A stretch of 52,854 bases of DNA from an uncultured Bacteroidales bacterium. GTDB lineage: Bacteria; Bacteroidota; Bacteroidia; Bacteroidales; F082. The stretch lies in NCBI GenBank assembly GCA_946405575.1, contig CAMJHP010000016.1, positions 1 to 52,854 of the forward strand. Reading direction: 5' to 3'. The notes beneath the pieces were generated by a model. That model was not told the origin of the DNA and did no database searches. It saw nothing but the letters and a program-made list of their open reading frames with translations. This document shows, one piece after another, positions 24,938 to 33,203 of the stretch; position 1 is the stretch's first letter; the number at the start of each line of letters is the position of its first letter. The position numbers and the translations under genes were made by a program.

Positions 24938-25828
24938 TTATTTGTTGTTGAACAGTTCCATGATGCGGTCAAATTCTGCCTCGTCCTTGAAGTCGATGAC
25001 CACGCTGCCTTGACCGCTGATATTGCGCTTTACTTTCACTTTGGTGTTAAGTGTTTGCGACAGTTTCTTGATTTTGCTCTTGAAATGCTCGGGGATGAAG
25101 TTGGTCTGCTTTCTTTCTTTGGCTTCAGGGTTCTTGGCTTTTTCAGCCAATTCCTCGGTCTGGCGCACATTCATCTCCTCCGTGATGATTTGTTGGAGCA
25201 ATTTCAGCTGTTCTTCTTTGTCGTTGATGTTGATGAGAGCGCGGGCATGTCCCATAGTGATGTGTCCATCTCGAATGGCAAGCTGGATTTCTGGTGGCAG
25301 CTTCAGCAATCTCAAGAAGTTGGCTACGGCGCTGCGGCTCTTGCCCACCTTCTCGCTTACTTCCTCTTGGGTGAGGTTGCACTCATCGATAAGGCGTTGA
25401 TAGGAGATGGCCACCTCAATGGCATTGAGGTTCTCACGGTGAATGTTCTCAATCAGGGCGAGTTCGAGCATCTGCTCATCGTTGGCTACGCGAATGAAGG
25501 CGGGAATCTTGGCCAGGCCAGCCATCTTGGAGGCTCTCAAACGGCGTTCACCTGAGATGAGTTGGTATTTGTTGTAGCCCAGTTTCCTGACGGTAACAGG
25601 CTGAATCACACCTTGCTCTTTGATGGATTGTGCCAATTCACGCAAAGCGGTCTCGTCAAATTCGGTGCGGGGTTGGAAAGGATTGGTTTCAATGAGGTTG
25701 ATATCGATTTCGGCGATGGCACCAGCCACGAAATCGCCGCTGATGTCTCTGCTGGTGATGTCGGTTTCGGGGCTTTGCATGATGGCGTCAAGGCCGCGCC
25801 CTAAGGCTCTTCTGTTTTTGTCAGGCAT
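24938..25828 (-). CDS. parB: Chromosome partitioning protein ParB
   Basis: A 296-residue ParB/Spo0J. The N-terminal CTPase/ParB domain contains IETNPFQPRTEFDE, GVIQPVTVRK and SGERRLRASKMAG. The helix-turn-helix region follows (LTQEEVSEKVGKSRSAVANFLRLL, DGHITMGHARALI), and the C-terminal dimerisation domain ends near FDRIMELFNN. It binds parS sites and spreads as a CTP-dependent clamp. I did not find an obvious parS palindrome (TGTTNCACGTGAAACA type) in the window by eye. It starts 4 nt after parA. Confidence 0.93.
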   Translation of the reverse strand: MPDKNRRALGRGLDAIMQSPETDITSRDISGDFVAGAIAEIDINLIETNPFQPRTEFDETALRELAQSIKEQGVIQPVTVRKLGYNKYQLISGERRLRASKMAGLAKIPAFIRVANDEQMLELALIENIHRENLNAIEVAISYQRLIDECNLTQEEVSEKVGKSRSAVANFLRLLKLPPEIQLAIRDGHITMGHARALININDKEEQLKLLQQIITEEMNVRQTEELAEKAKNPEAKERKQTNFIPEHFKSKIKKLSQTLNTKVKVKRNISGQGSVVIDFKDEAEFDRIMELFNNK

Positions 25829-25832
25829 GGTG

Positions 25833-26612
25833 TTATTCTGTTGTGGCTAAGTTGTTCTTTTCGAGGATTTCGCGAGCAAGGTTGAGATAATTGATGGCTC
25901 CTGTGCTGTTGGCATCGTACATGACGATGGTCTTGCCGAAGCTGGGCGCTTCGCTCAAGCGGGTGTTGCGGTTGATGATGGTGTTGAACACCATGTCTTG
26001 GAAGTGCATCTTGACTTCTTCCACCACTTGTTTCGACAGGCGCAGGCGCGTATCGAACATGGTGAGCAGGATGCCTTCGATTTCAAGGTTGGGGTTCAAG
26101 CGGGTTTGCACAATCTTGATGGTGTTGAGCAGTTTGCCAAGACCTTCAAGGGCAAAGTATTCGCATTGCACAGGAATAATGACTGAATCGGAAGCAGTGA
26201 GCGAATTGACAGTGACAAGACCTAAGGAGGGAGAACAATCGATGATGATGAAATCATAATCTTTTTTGATGGGGGCCAGCAACTTCTTCATCATCAGCTC
26301 GCGCTCGGGCAGATTGATCATCTCAATTTCGGCACCAACGAGGTCGATATGGGCGGGCAAGAGGAAAAGATGGGGTGTCTCGGTCTCTGTGATGACCGTC
26401 TTTGGATCCACCTGGTCGATGATGCACTCGTAAATGCTAGTCTCCACGGTTCTCGGGTCGATGCCTACGCCTGATGTAGCGTTGGCTTGAGGGTCGGCAT
26501 CGATGAGAAGAGTCTTGTATTCAAGAACAGCCAAACTGGCCGCTAGGTTAATGGCGGAAGTGGTTTTGCCCACGCCACCTTTCTGATTTGCAATCGCTAT
26601 GGTCTTACACAT
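25833..26612 (-). CDS. parA: Chromosome partitioning ATPase ParA (Soj)
   Basis: A 259-residue MinD/ParA ATPase with the deviant Walker A KGGVGKTT (residues 11-18), DADPQANATSGVG, and the Walker B region DFIIIDCSPSLG. I start at the ATG at 26612; the TTG three codons upstream lies close to the promoter. ParA forms dynamic gradients on the nucleoid and moves ParB-parS complexes. It is the first gene of parA-parB-DUF5683-dapB-lepB-84-aa. Confidence 0.95.
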   Translation of the reverse strand: MCKTIAIANQKGGVGKTTSAINLAASLAVLEYKTLLIDADPQANATSGVGIDPRTVETSIYECIIDQVDPKTVITETETPHLFLLPAHIDLVGAEIEMINLPERELMMKKLLAPIKKDYDFIIIDCSPSLGLVTVNSLTASDSVIIPVQCEYFALEGLGKLLNTIKIVQTRLNPNLEIEGILLTMFDTRLRLSKQVVEEVKMHFQDMVFNTIINRNTRLSEAPSFGKTIVMYDANSTGAINYLNLAREILEKNNLATTE

Positions 26613-26633
26613 TTCAGTCAAAAATTTACGCTA

Positions 26634-26641
26634 CAAAATTA
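26634..26641 (-). promoter_or_regulatory. Putative -7 element (TAATTTTG) for the parA operon
   Basis: TAATTTTG fits TAnnTTTG and lies 21 nt upstream of the parA ATG. The -33 box is not clear. Confidence 0.45.
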
Positions 26642-26742
26642 CGAGTTTTGAAGGGATTTATTGCCGCCCAAAACGGAAAGTTATCAACAATGGATGAAAA
26701 TGTTGAAAAGTTTATGTGGGCAATGAAGAATGCAACAAAAAA

Positions 26743-26765
26743 GGCCGCGGCTCATAACCGCGACC
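26743..26765 (-). terminator. Rho-independent terminator after the DUF3276 gene
   Basis: The 8-bp stem GGTCGCGG/CCGCGGCC (one G-T pair) has a 7-nt loop. On the minus strand it is followed by six T residues. It lies about 27 nt after the DUF3276 stop. Confidence 0.85.
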
Positions 26766-26792
26766 TCGGAATCTTTTTTGATAGAGGTGACA

Positions 26793-27170
26793 CTATTTTT
26801 CCAAATCGTCAAACCATTTGTCGATGGCATTGTCAATCTCTGTGTGTTGCTCCCCATTTTCATGGTCGTAACGACGCGGCTCAGGCTGGTCGTAATAGTC
26901 GGCAGGATACTCGCCTGTTTCAATGTATTTGATGGCATCGCTCAAGCCTTTTGACACCTTCTCGAAGTCTTCCTTATAGAGGAAAATCTTGTGCTTCTCA
27001 TAGAAGAAGCGTTGCAAACCTTCGTCAAAGCGGCGCTTGCTTTCGGTTATGGTGATGTACTTCTCGTCGTTTTTCGTTGACTTCACATCGAAAAAGTAAG
27101 TCCTCTTACCTGCTTTCACTGCCTTCGAGAACAATTCCTCTTTTCCTTTCATTTCATTTTCTTCCATCAT
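26793..27170 (-). CDS. DUF3276 / PUR-family nucleic-acid-binding protein
   Basis: A small basic/acidic protein of 125 residues (ATG at 27170; an ATG one codon later is equally possible, and a TTG at 27179 is unlikely). The central segment KRTYFFDVKSTKNDEKYITI, then ESKRRFDEGL and FLYKEDFEKVSKGLSDAIKYI, is the PUR-alpha-like repeat of DUF3276. This family is largely limited to Bacteroidota and spirochaetes, and a Borrelia member binds single-stranded DNA or RNA. A role as an abundant nucleic-acid binder is inferred from the family. It is monocistronic: its own promoter lies about 80 nt upstream and a terminator follows. Confidence 0.85.
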   Translation of the reverse strand: MMEENEMKGKEELFSKAVKAGKRTYFFDVKSTKNDEKYITITESKRRFDEGLQRFFYEKHKIFLYKEDFEKVSKGLSDAIKYIETGEYPADYYDQPEPRRYDHENGEQHTEIDNAIDKWFDDLEK

Positions 27171-27248
27171 GTCTTTCAATAATTTGATTCTTTCTTTTTG
27201 TTCTTTATTATTTCGATAGATTCAATAACCCTATTTGAAATTGTGGGG

Positions 27249-27256
27249 CAAAAATA
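27249..27256 (-). promoter_or_regulatory. Putative -7 element (TATTTTTG) for the DUF3276 gene
   Basis: TATTTTTG on the minus strand lies about 78 nt before the ATG, implying a 5' leader of about 70 nt. It is back-to-back with the plus-strand exonuclease promoter. Confidence 0.5.
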
Positions 27257-27289
27257 GGAAAAAAATGGATAATGAGACCTTTTATGTAT

Positions 27290-27297
27290 TATTTTTG
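27290..27297 (+). promoter_or_regulatory. Putative -7 element (TATTTTTG) for the DnaQ-like exonuclease
   Basis: TATTTTTG on the plus strand lies 20 nt before the ATG at 27318. No strong -33 box is seen. Confidence 0.5.
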
Positions 27298-27317
27298 CAC
27301 TCAAAATCTGTAACCTT

Positions 27318-28136
27318 ATGGAACTTAATTTGAAACGACCCATAGCCTTTTTCGACTTGGAAACGACGGGACTTAACACATCGCACGACCGCATCGTGGA
27401 AATGAGTGTGCTGAAAATCAATGTGAACGGTGAAGAGGAACAGCGCGTTTGGCTTTTGAATCCAGAGATGCCGATTTCTGCCGAGTCCACCTCAGTGCAT
27501 GGCTACACTGATGAGATGGTGGCCGATAAACCCACTTTCCGCGAAAAAGCAAAGGAAATAGCCCTTTTCATCGGCAATGCTGACCTGGCAGGCTATAATA
27601 TCTTGAAATTTGACCTTCCGATGCTTGTTGAGGAATTCCTCCGTGTGGACTACGACTTTGACCTCAAAAGTCGCGACTTTATCGATGTGATGAACATTTA
27701 TATGAAGATGGAACCGCGCACGCTGAAGAGTGCCTACCGTTATTTCTGTCATGCGGAATTGGAGGGCGCGCATGGTGCTATGGCTGATACCAAAGCCACG
27801 TATGATGTGCTACGAGCTATGCTCGACAAATATCAAGGCATTGATTTTGAAGATGGTAAAGGAAATAAATCTCAAGGTCCAACAAACGATATGAAGCAAC
27901 TTTCTGAGTTTTCTGCTCACCATAAAAATGCTGACCTTTCGGGACAAATCATCTTTGACGAGGAAGGCAAGGAGGTCTTCATGTTCGGCAAGCACAAAGG
28001 CAAGAGGGTGGAAGATGTGTTCCGTATGGAGCCGCCTTATTACGATTGGATCATGAAAAACGACTTTCCGCTCTATACGAAGAAGGTGGTGACGGCCATC
28101 AAGTTGCGAATGGGAGGCAAGAGTGTGAAACACTAA
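27318..28136 (+). CDS. DnaQ-like 3'-5' exonuclease
   Basis: A 272-residue DEDDh exonuclease. Exo I is FFDLETTG (D13, E15), Exo II is AGYNILKFDLPML, and Exo III is the HGAMADTKATYDVL block. A separate C-terminal domain (about 205-272) contains EVFMFGKHKGKRVEDV and YYDWIMKNDFP, resembling DUF3820-type small domains attached to such nucleases. The protein is the size of a DNA polymerase III epsilon-type subunit but lacks its clamp-binding tail, so it is more likely a stand-alone proofreading or repair nuclease. It opens a plus-strand run with the FAH-family gene 4 nt downstream. Confidence 0.88.
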   Translation: MELNLKRPIAFFDLETTGLNTSHDRIVEMSVLKINVNGEEEQRVWLLNPEMPISAESTSVHGYTDEMVADKPTFREKAKEIALFIGNADLAGYNILKFDLPMLVEEFLRVDYDFDLKSRDFIDVMNIYMKMEPRTLKSAYRYFCHAELEGAHGAMADTKATYDVLRAMLDKYQGIDFEDGKGNKSQGPTNDMKQLSEFSAHHKNADLSGQIIFDEEGKEVFMFGKHKGKRVEDVFRMEPPYYDWIMKNDFPLYTKKVVTAIKLRMGGKSVKH

Positions 28137-28140
28137 ATCT

Positions 28141-28752
28141 ATGAAAATCATTTGTATAGGACGCAACTATTTGGCGCATATCAGGGAACTGGACAATGAC
28201 CTGCCGACAGAGCCTATGTTTTTTATGAAGCCGGAAACGGCTTTGTTGTCAGCAGGTGAGGCTTTCCCTTATCCTGATTTCAGCAATGAAATCCATTACG
28301 AGACAGAGTTGGTATTGCGTATCTGCAAATTGGGAAAAGCGATTGATGAGAAAATGGCTTCTGAGTACTATGATGCCATCACTGTAGGTATTGACTTTAC
28401 TGCTCGTGACCTGCAAAGCCAATGCAAGGCCAAAGGTCATCCTTGGGAGATGGCCAAATCATTTGATTATTCTGCCCCTATTGGTGAGTTCAAGAAAATC
28501 AGTGAGTTGAGGAACCCTGCTGATATCGCTTTTGGCATGAAACTCAATGGCGAATGGGTGCAGCAAGGGCATAGCCGCGACATGATTTTCAGTTTTGATA
28601 GGATCATTGCCTATGTCTCCCGTTTCGTTACCTTGAACGAGGGTGACTTTATTTTCACGGGTACGCCTCAGGGAGTAGGTGAGGTGCATATCGGCGACAA
28701 TTTGGAGCTTTTTTTGGAAAACGAATTTGTTTTTGGATTTAAAGTTAAATAA
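28141..28752 (+). CDS. Fumarylacetoacetate hydrolase family protein
   Basis: A 203-residue compact FAH-fold enzyme. Visible are the start KIICIGRNYLAH, the metal-binding EIHYETELVLRI, the aspartate block ITVGIDFTARDLQ, KGHPWEMAKSFD, and the C-terminal GDFIFTGTPQGVG. Compact members include acylpyruvases and oxaloacetate decarboxylases (FAHD1-like). The exact substrate cannot be told from sequence. It is sandwiched between the exonuclease (4-nt gap) and the tricorn protease (23-nt gap). Confidence 0.88.
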   Translation: MKIICIGRNYLAHIRELDNDLPTEPMFFMKPETALLSAGEAFPYPDFSNEIHYETELVLRICKLGKAIDEKMASEYYDAITVGIDFTARDLQSQCKAKGHPWEMAKSFDYSAPIGEFKKISELRNPADIAFGMKLNGEWVQQGHSRDMIFSFDRIIAYVSRFVTLNEGDFIFTGTPQGVGEVHIGDNLELFLENEFVFGFKVK

Positions 28753-28775
28753 ATAATAATCAATAAAATAAACAT

Positions 28776-31700
28776 ATGAAAAAACTATTCCTTTTAATCT
28801 TATTGGCAGCGGGCTTGAGCCTCTCCGCCCAGCCGCTGTGGCTGCGCCACAATGTGATTTCGCCTCAGGGCGACAAGATTGCCTTTTGCTTCAAAGGCGA
28901 TGTGTATGTGGTGAACACCACTGGCGGTAAAGCACTGCAAATTACAACAAACGCGGCCTACGATGCCGACCCGATTTGGTCGCCCGACGGCAAACAGATT
29001 GCTTTCGCCACCGACCGCAATGGCAATTTCGATGTCTATCTGGTCTCAGCAGAAGGCGGTGTCGCAAAACGCATTACGACGAACTCTGCCACTGAAATCC
29101 CTTTGGCTTTTTCACCTGACGGAAAGGAAATCTATTTTTCTGCTCAAATCCAGAAGGCTGCCGAGAATGTGCAGTTTGCCTCGGGCTGGATTACCGAGTT
29201 ATATAAGGTGAGCACCGAAGGCGGTCGCCCCGAACAGGTGGTAGCCGTGCCCGTGAGTAGCATGTCGTTCGATAAGGACGGCAAGTCGTTTCTTTACTAC
29301 GACCGCAAAGGCAGCGAAAATGTGTGGCGCAAGCATCACACCTCTTCTGTTGCCCGCGATGTGGTGTACTACAATGCAAAGAAAAAGACCCACGCCATTC
29401 TCACCACCAATGTCGGCGAGGACCGCGACCCGCGCTATTTGCCTGGCTATAAGGATGTCGTATTCCTCAGCGAGCGCAACAACGGCAGTTTCAATGTATA
29501 CAAAGCACCCGCCAACAACCTTGAACAGGTGGAGGCGGTGACTAACTTCAAGACCCATCCTGTCCGTTTTCTGAGTGTGGCCAATGACGGCCTGCTGTGC
29601 TACGGCTATATGGGTGAGATTTATACCCAGCGCATTGGTAGTGAGCCACAAAAGGTGAATATTGAAATTATCAATGACCAAGAAGCCAACCAAAAGGTGA
29701 AGCAAGATTTTAAGGGTATCGGCGATTTCGATTTGAGTCAGGATGGCAAACTGATTGCTTTCATCTCTCGCGGCGAGCTCTTTGTGACGGGTGTCGATGA
29801 ATATGCCACTACCAAGCAAATCACGCACACGGCCCAAGCTGAGCGCAACCCTTCGTTCTCGAAAGACGGTCGCTCCATCGTCTATGCCTCTGAGCGTGAT
29901 GGCTACTGGAATCTCTACCAAGCCAAAATAGAGCGCAAGGAGGACTTTAACTTCGCCTACGCTACCTTGATTGAAGAAAAACCGCTGTTCGACAACGATG
30001 GCATAGAGCGTATCGCCCCGTGCTATTCGCCCGATGGCAAGGAAATCGCCTTCATCGAAAATCGCAGTGTCTTGAAGGTTTATAATGTGGCTTCAAAACA
30101 GGTGCGCCAAATCACAGATGGACGTCAGCATTACGAGACCGACGACTACGGCTTCTCCTACGAGTGGTCGCCTGACGGACAATGGTTTGCCCTGACTTTG
30201 ATTTCCCATATGCGCGACCCTTATTCTGATATAGGCATCGTGAAAGCTGACGGCTCGAAGACTATCTACAACATCACCGAAAGTGCCTACATCGATGGTA
30301 GTCCTCATTGGGCTATGGAAGGTAATGCCATCATTTATCGCTCAAATCGTTATGGAATGCGCTCCCATGCTTCGTGGGGCAGTCAAAACGACGCTTTCAT
30401 CGCTTTCTTGAATCAGGATGCCTACGACAAATTCCGCCTCAGCAAAGAGGAATATGCCTTGCTGAAGGAGACGGAAAAAGGCAAGAAGGATGACAAGAAA
30501 GACGAATCAAAGAAGGAGGAAAAGAGCGACAAGAAAAAGGATAAGAAAGACGATAAGAAGGATGAAAAACCCAAGGAAGCCAAGAAAATAGAGGTGGATT
30601 TGGAGCATTTGCAAGATCGCGTGATGCGTTTGACACCGATGTCTTCAAACTTGAGTGGCATAGCGCTTACCAACGATGGCGAGAAGTTCTATTTCATGAC
30701 TTCTTTCGAGAAGGGCTATGACCTTTGGGAAATGGATGTGCGCGAAAAATCGATGAAGATTACGAAAAAGCTGGGGCAGGGTGGTGCGCAGCTGAGGATG
30801 CAAGGCGATAACCTCTTTGTGCTCTCAGGCAACAACTTGCAGAAATTCGACAAGAGCGGCAAATCCTCTTCGATTAAATACGACGCTACCATGGAACTCA
30901 ACCTTGCCGAAGAGCGCGAATACATGTTCAACCATGTCTTCCTGCAAATTGAGAAGCGTTTCTTCATGAAGGACCATCACGGCGTGGATTTGGCACTGAT
31001 GAAAGAGGCTTATCAGCCTTTTCTTGCGCATATCAACAACAACTACGACTTCTCAGAAATGTTGAGCGAAATCCTCGGTGAGCTGAATGTGTCGCACACG
31101 GGTTCGGGTTACCGGCCTGGAAGCAAAGGCGATGCCACAGCTGAGTTTGGTGTGTTGCTTGACCTCGACTATAAAGGTGATGGCCTGAAAATAGCTGAGG
31201 TAGTGGAAGGTGGACCTTTTGACAAGAAAAACTCAAAGGCGAAGGCAGGCACCATTATCCAAAAGATTGATGGCGTGGAGATTGAGAAGGGTATGGACTA
31301 TTATCCTTTGCTCAACAACAAGCGTGGCAAGACGGTTTTGGTGACCCTTTCCGATGGCGGCAAGACTTGGGATGAGACCGTGAAGCCCATTAGTCATGGT
31401 GCGATGAACGATTTGCTTTACAGCCGTTGGGTGAAACACAACGAGGAGACGGTGAAGAAGCTGTCCAACGGTCGCTTGGGCTATGTCCACATCAAGAGTA
31501 TGGGCGATGCCAGCTATCGTGATGTGTATTCGCAAATCCTTGGCAAATACAACCTTTGCGACGGCATTGTCATTGACACACGCTTCAACGGCGGTGGTCG
31601 TCTGCACGAAGACATTGAGATTCTCTTCAGTGGTGAGAAATACCTTGAGCAAGTCATCAATGACAGCGTGGCTTGTGTGATGCCTTCGCGGCGCTACAAC

Positions 31701-32045
31701 AAACCTTCGGTGATGATTATCGGCGAAGCCAATTATAGCAACGCGCATGGCACGCCTTGGGTCTACAAGCACAAGAAGATGGGTAGCCTTGTCGGTATGC
31801 CTGTGCCTGGCACTATGTCGAGCGTGACGTGGGAGACTTTGCAAGACCCATCATTGTATTTCGGTTTGCCGGTGGTGGGTTATCGCACCGAGCAAGGCAA
31901 CTGGCTGGAAAACACACAATTGGAACCTGATATCAAGGTGCGCAACACGCCGGAGAAGATGGCGGATGGCATCGATGAACAGCTGGAGGCAGCTGTAAAG
32001 GAATTGCTGAAAGAGGTGAAGGATTTCCATTATTGGGGAAAATAA
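28776..32045 (+). CDS. Tricorn-like S41 protease with beta-propeller and PDZ
   Basis: A 1089-residue exported protein with signal peptide MKKLFLLILLAAGLSLSAQ. Beta-propeller repeats of the PD40/TolB type dominate the first 550 residues (WSPDGKQIAFATDRNGNFDV, FSPDGKEIYFS, YSPDGKEIAFIEN). A Lys/Asp/Glu-rich linker spans about 565-605. Next are more propeller-like sequence, a PDZ domain (about 785-870: FGVLLDLDYKGDGLKIAEVV) and a C-terminal S41 peptidase domain with GYVHIKSMGD, GIVIDTRFNGGG and the presumed nucleophile loop around EANYSNAHGTPW. Bacteroidota homologues are periplasmic. The family degrades peptides to short oligomers. Length and domain order match bacterial tricorn proteases. Confidence 0.87.
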   Translation: MKKLFLLILLAAGLSLSAQPLWLRHNVISPQGDKIAFCFKGDVYVVNTTGGKALQITTNAAYDADPIWSPDGKQIAFATDRNGNFDVYLVSAEGGVAKRITTNSATEIPLAFSPDGKEIYFSAQIQKAAENVQFASGWITELYKVSTEGGRPEQVVAVPVSSMSFDKDGKSFLYYDRKGSENVWRKHHTSSVARDVVYYNAKKKTHAILTTNVGEDRDPRYLPGYKDVVFLSERNNGSFNVYKAPANNLEQVEAVTNFKTHPVRFLSVANDGLLCYGYMGEIYTQRIGSEPQKVNIEIINDQEANQKVKQDFKGIGDFDLSQDGKLIAFISRGELFVTGVDEYATTKQITHTAQAERNPSFSKDGRSIVYASERDGYWNLYQAKIERKEDFNFAYATLIEEKPLFDNDGIERIAPCYSPDGKEIAFIENRSVLKVYNVASKQVRQITDGRQHYETDDYGFSYEWSPDGQWFALTLISHMRDPYSDIGIVKADGSKTIYNITESAYIDGSPHWAMEGNAIIYRSNRYGMRSHASWGSQNDAFIAFLNQDAYDKFRLSKEEYALLKETEKGKKDDKKDESKKEEKSDKKKDKKDDKKDEKPKEAKKIEVDLEHLQDRVMRLTPMSSNLSGIALTNDGEKFYFMTSFEKGYDLWEMDVREKSMKITKKLGQGGAQLRMQGDNLFVLSGNNLQKFDKSGKSSSIKYDATMELNLAEEREYMFNHVFLQIEKRFFMKDHHGVDLALMKEAYQPFLAHINNNYDFSEMLSEILGELNVSHTGSGYRPGSKGDATAEFGVLLDLDYKGDGLKIAEVVEGGPFDKKNSKAKAGTIIQKIDGVEIEKGMDYYPLLNNKRGKTVLVTLSDGGKTWDETVKPISHGAMNDLLYSRWVKHNEETVKKLSNGRLGYVHIKSMGDASYRDVYSQILGKYNLCDGIVIDTRFNGGGRLHEDIEILFSGEKYLEQVINDSVACVMPSRRYNKPSVMIIGEANYSNAHGTPWVYKHKKMGSLVGMPVPGTMSSVTWETLQDPSLYFGLPVVGYRTEQGNWLENTQLEPDIKVRNTPEKMADGIDEQLEAAVKELLKEVKDFHYWGK

Positions 32046-32050
32046 CGATG

Positions 32051-32122
32051 GCCTATGGCTTATGGCCAATGGCATGCCCTTACCATAGGTCTGCCATTGG
32101 CCATAGGTTATTAGCCATAGGC
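32051..32122. repeat. Large intergenic inverted repeat (CCATAGG-type)
   Basis: The left arm, about 32051-32074, starts GCCTATGGCTTATGGCC. The right arm, 32092-32122, ends TAGCCATAGGC. They form a long imperfect stem built from several CCATAGG/CCTATGG and GCCAATGGC words. It lies between the tricorn stop and the transglutaminase-like gene. It could end the upstream transcript, but there is no clean T-run. Confidence 0.6.
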
Positions 32123-32148
32123 AATAATTAGCACAATTTTTGCGTTAG

Positions 32149-32171
32149 CATGGGAAAACAACTCTCCCATG
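32149..32171 (+). promoter_or_regulatory. Hairpin covering the transglutaminase-like start codon
   Basis: CATGGGA (32149-32155) pairs with TCCCATG (32165-32171), which includes the ATG at 32169. A near-match -7 element (ATTTTTG) lies just upstream, so this hairpin would sit at the very 5' end of the mRNA and could limit initiation. Confidence 0.35.
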
Positions 32172-33203
32172 TGTTTCCGTTTGCATCTTATAATTGTCTT
32201 TGCATTCTTAAGCCTCACAACCTTTGCCCATTCTGTGGTAGAACAGGAGGGTTTTTATGAGGTGGAGCATTTATGGACGTGCAACGGTAAACAATGTTCC
32301 ATTACACTGAATATCAGCACAAATCTATACGATTATTACCAAAACGAGCGTGAACATTTGGCTTATCGATACCAGTTCAATGGTGGCGAGATACCGCCGA
32401 ATTACTATGGTTTCATGCTCTCCGAACATGACCGCTCTGTGTTAGGGGCTTTGGCTGATGAATTTAGCACTAACAGCACTACAGAGAAGGAAGAAGTTGA
32501 ATTGGCATTGACGTTTGTGCAATCTTTGCCTTACGCATACGATTCCACCACAAAAGGTACAAATGAATACTTGCGTTACCCAATTGAGACCTTGGTGGAC
32601 GGTTGCGGCGACTGTGAGGACAAGGTGGCTTTGTTGGCGGCTTTGCTCTACGAAATGGAGGTGGATTTCATCCTGTTGGTGCTACCTGAGCATATGTCCA
32701 TCGGGGTGCATTGTGATGGGATTGAAGCCAGTCGCTATCTTTCGTTTCGAGACAAGAGGTATTATTATATGGAGACCACTATGGAAGGTTGGCGGATTGG
32801 ACAGATTCCAGAGGATTATTATGATGTTGAAATGGAGGCCGTTCCTGTCGATGACACACCGAGCCTACTCATTCAAGGGGTGCGTTTTGAGTCGCAGCCG
32901 ACCTTTGTATTTGAGAAAGGCAACTGCACATTGGAACTCGGCCTGCACAATCTGGGTCCGGGCAAGGTGACTGGACTTCAGGTGCATGTGTGGATTGTCG
33001 AAAAAGGGAGACGAAACCGCTTGCTGGCCGAAGAATCCTATTGGCTCAATGACCTGCAGGAAGGTCAACAACGCACTGAAACACTTTTGCTTAAGAGTCT
33101 GATTAAGGAAAATTGCATTATGCAGGTGGAAGTGACGGGTAACGAGGTTCTGCCCCAATTCTATGAGGTGGAATTGAGTTATAGTCGCACGAGGATTAAA
33201 TAA
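32169..33203 (+). CDS. Exported transglutaminase-like protein
   Basis: A 344-residue protein with a signal peptide (LIIVFAFLSLTTFAHS). The middle holds a transglutaminase/papain-like core: the region VELALTFVQSLPYAYD, the Cys loop LVDGCGDCEDKVALLAALL (catalytic Cys near 147-150), and the His segment LPEHMSIGVHC. A following Asp is likely in RYYYMETT or nearby. The C-terminal 100 residues look like a beta-sandwich (FEKGNCTLELGLHNLGPGKV) of the CARDB type. Such proteins may be cysteine peptidases or amide-crosslinking enzymes in the periplasm. The target is unknown. Its stop directly abuts the stop of the convergent GH20 gene. Confidence 0.7.
   Translation: MCFRLHLIIVFAFLSLTTFAHSVVEQEGFYEVEHLWTCNGKQCSITLNISTNLYDYYQNEREHLAYRYQFNGGEIPPNYYGFMLSEHDRSVLGALADEFSTNSTTEKEEVELALTFVQSLPYAYDSTTKGTNEYLRYPIETLVDGCGDCEDKVALLAALLYEMEVDFILLVLPEHMSIGVHCDGIEASRYLSFRDKRYYYMETTMEGWRIGQIPEDYYDVEMEAVPVDDTPSLLIQGVRFESQPTFVFEKGNCTLELGLHNLGPGKVTGLQVHVWIVEKGRRNRLLAEESYWLNDLQEGQQRTETLLLKSLIKENCIMQVEVTGNEVLPQFYEVELSYSRTRIK

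Noticed and set aside
31233-31844. 203-codon frame antisense to the tricorn protease domain
   Set aside because: His/Val/Thr-rich shadow of the S41 domain; no support.
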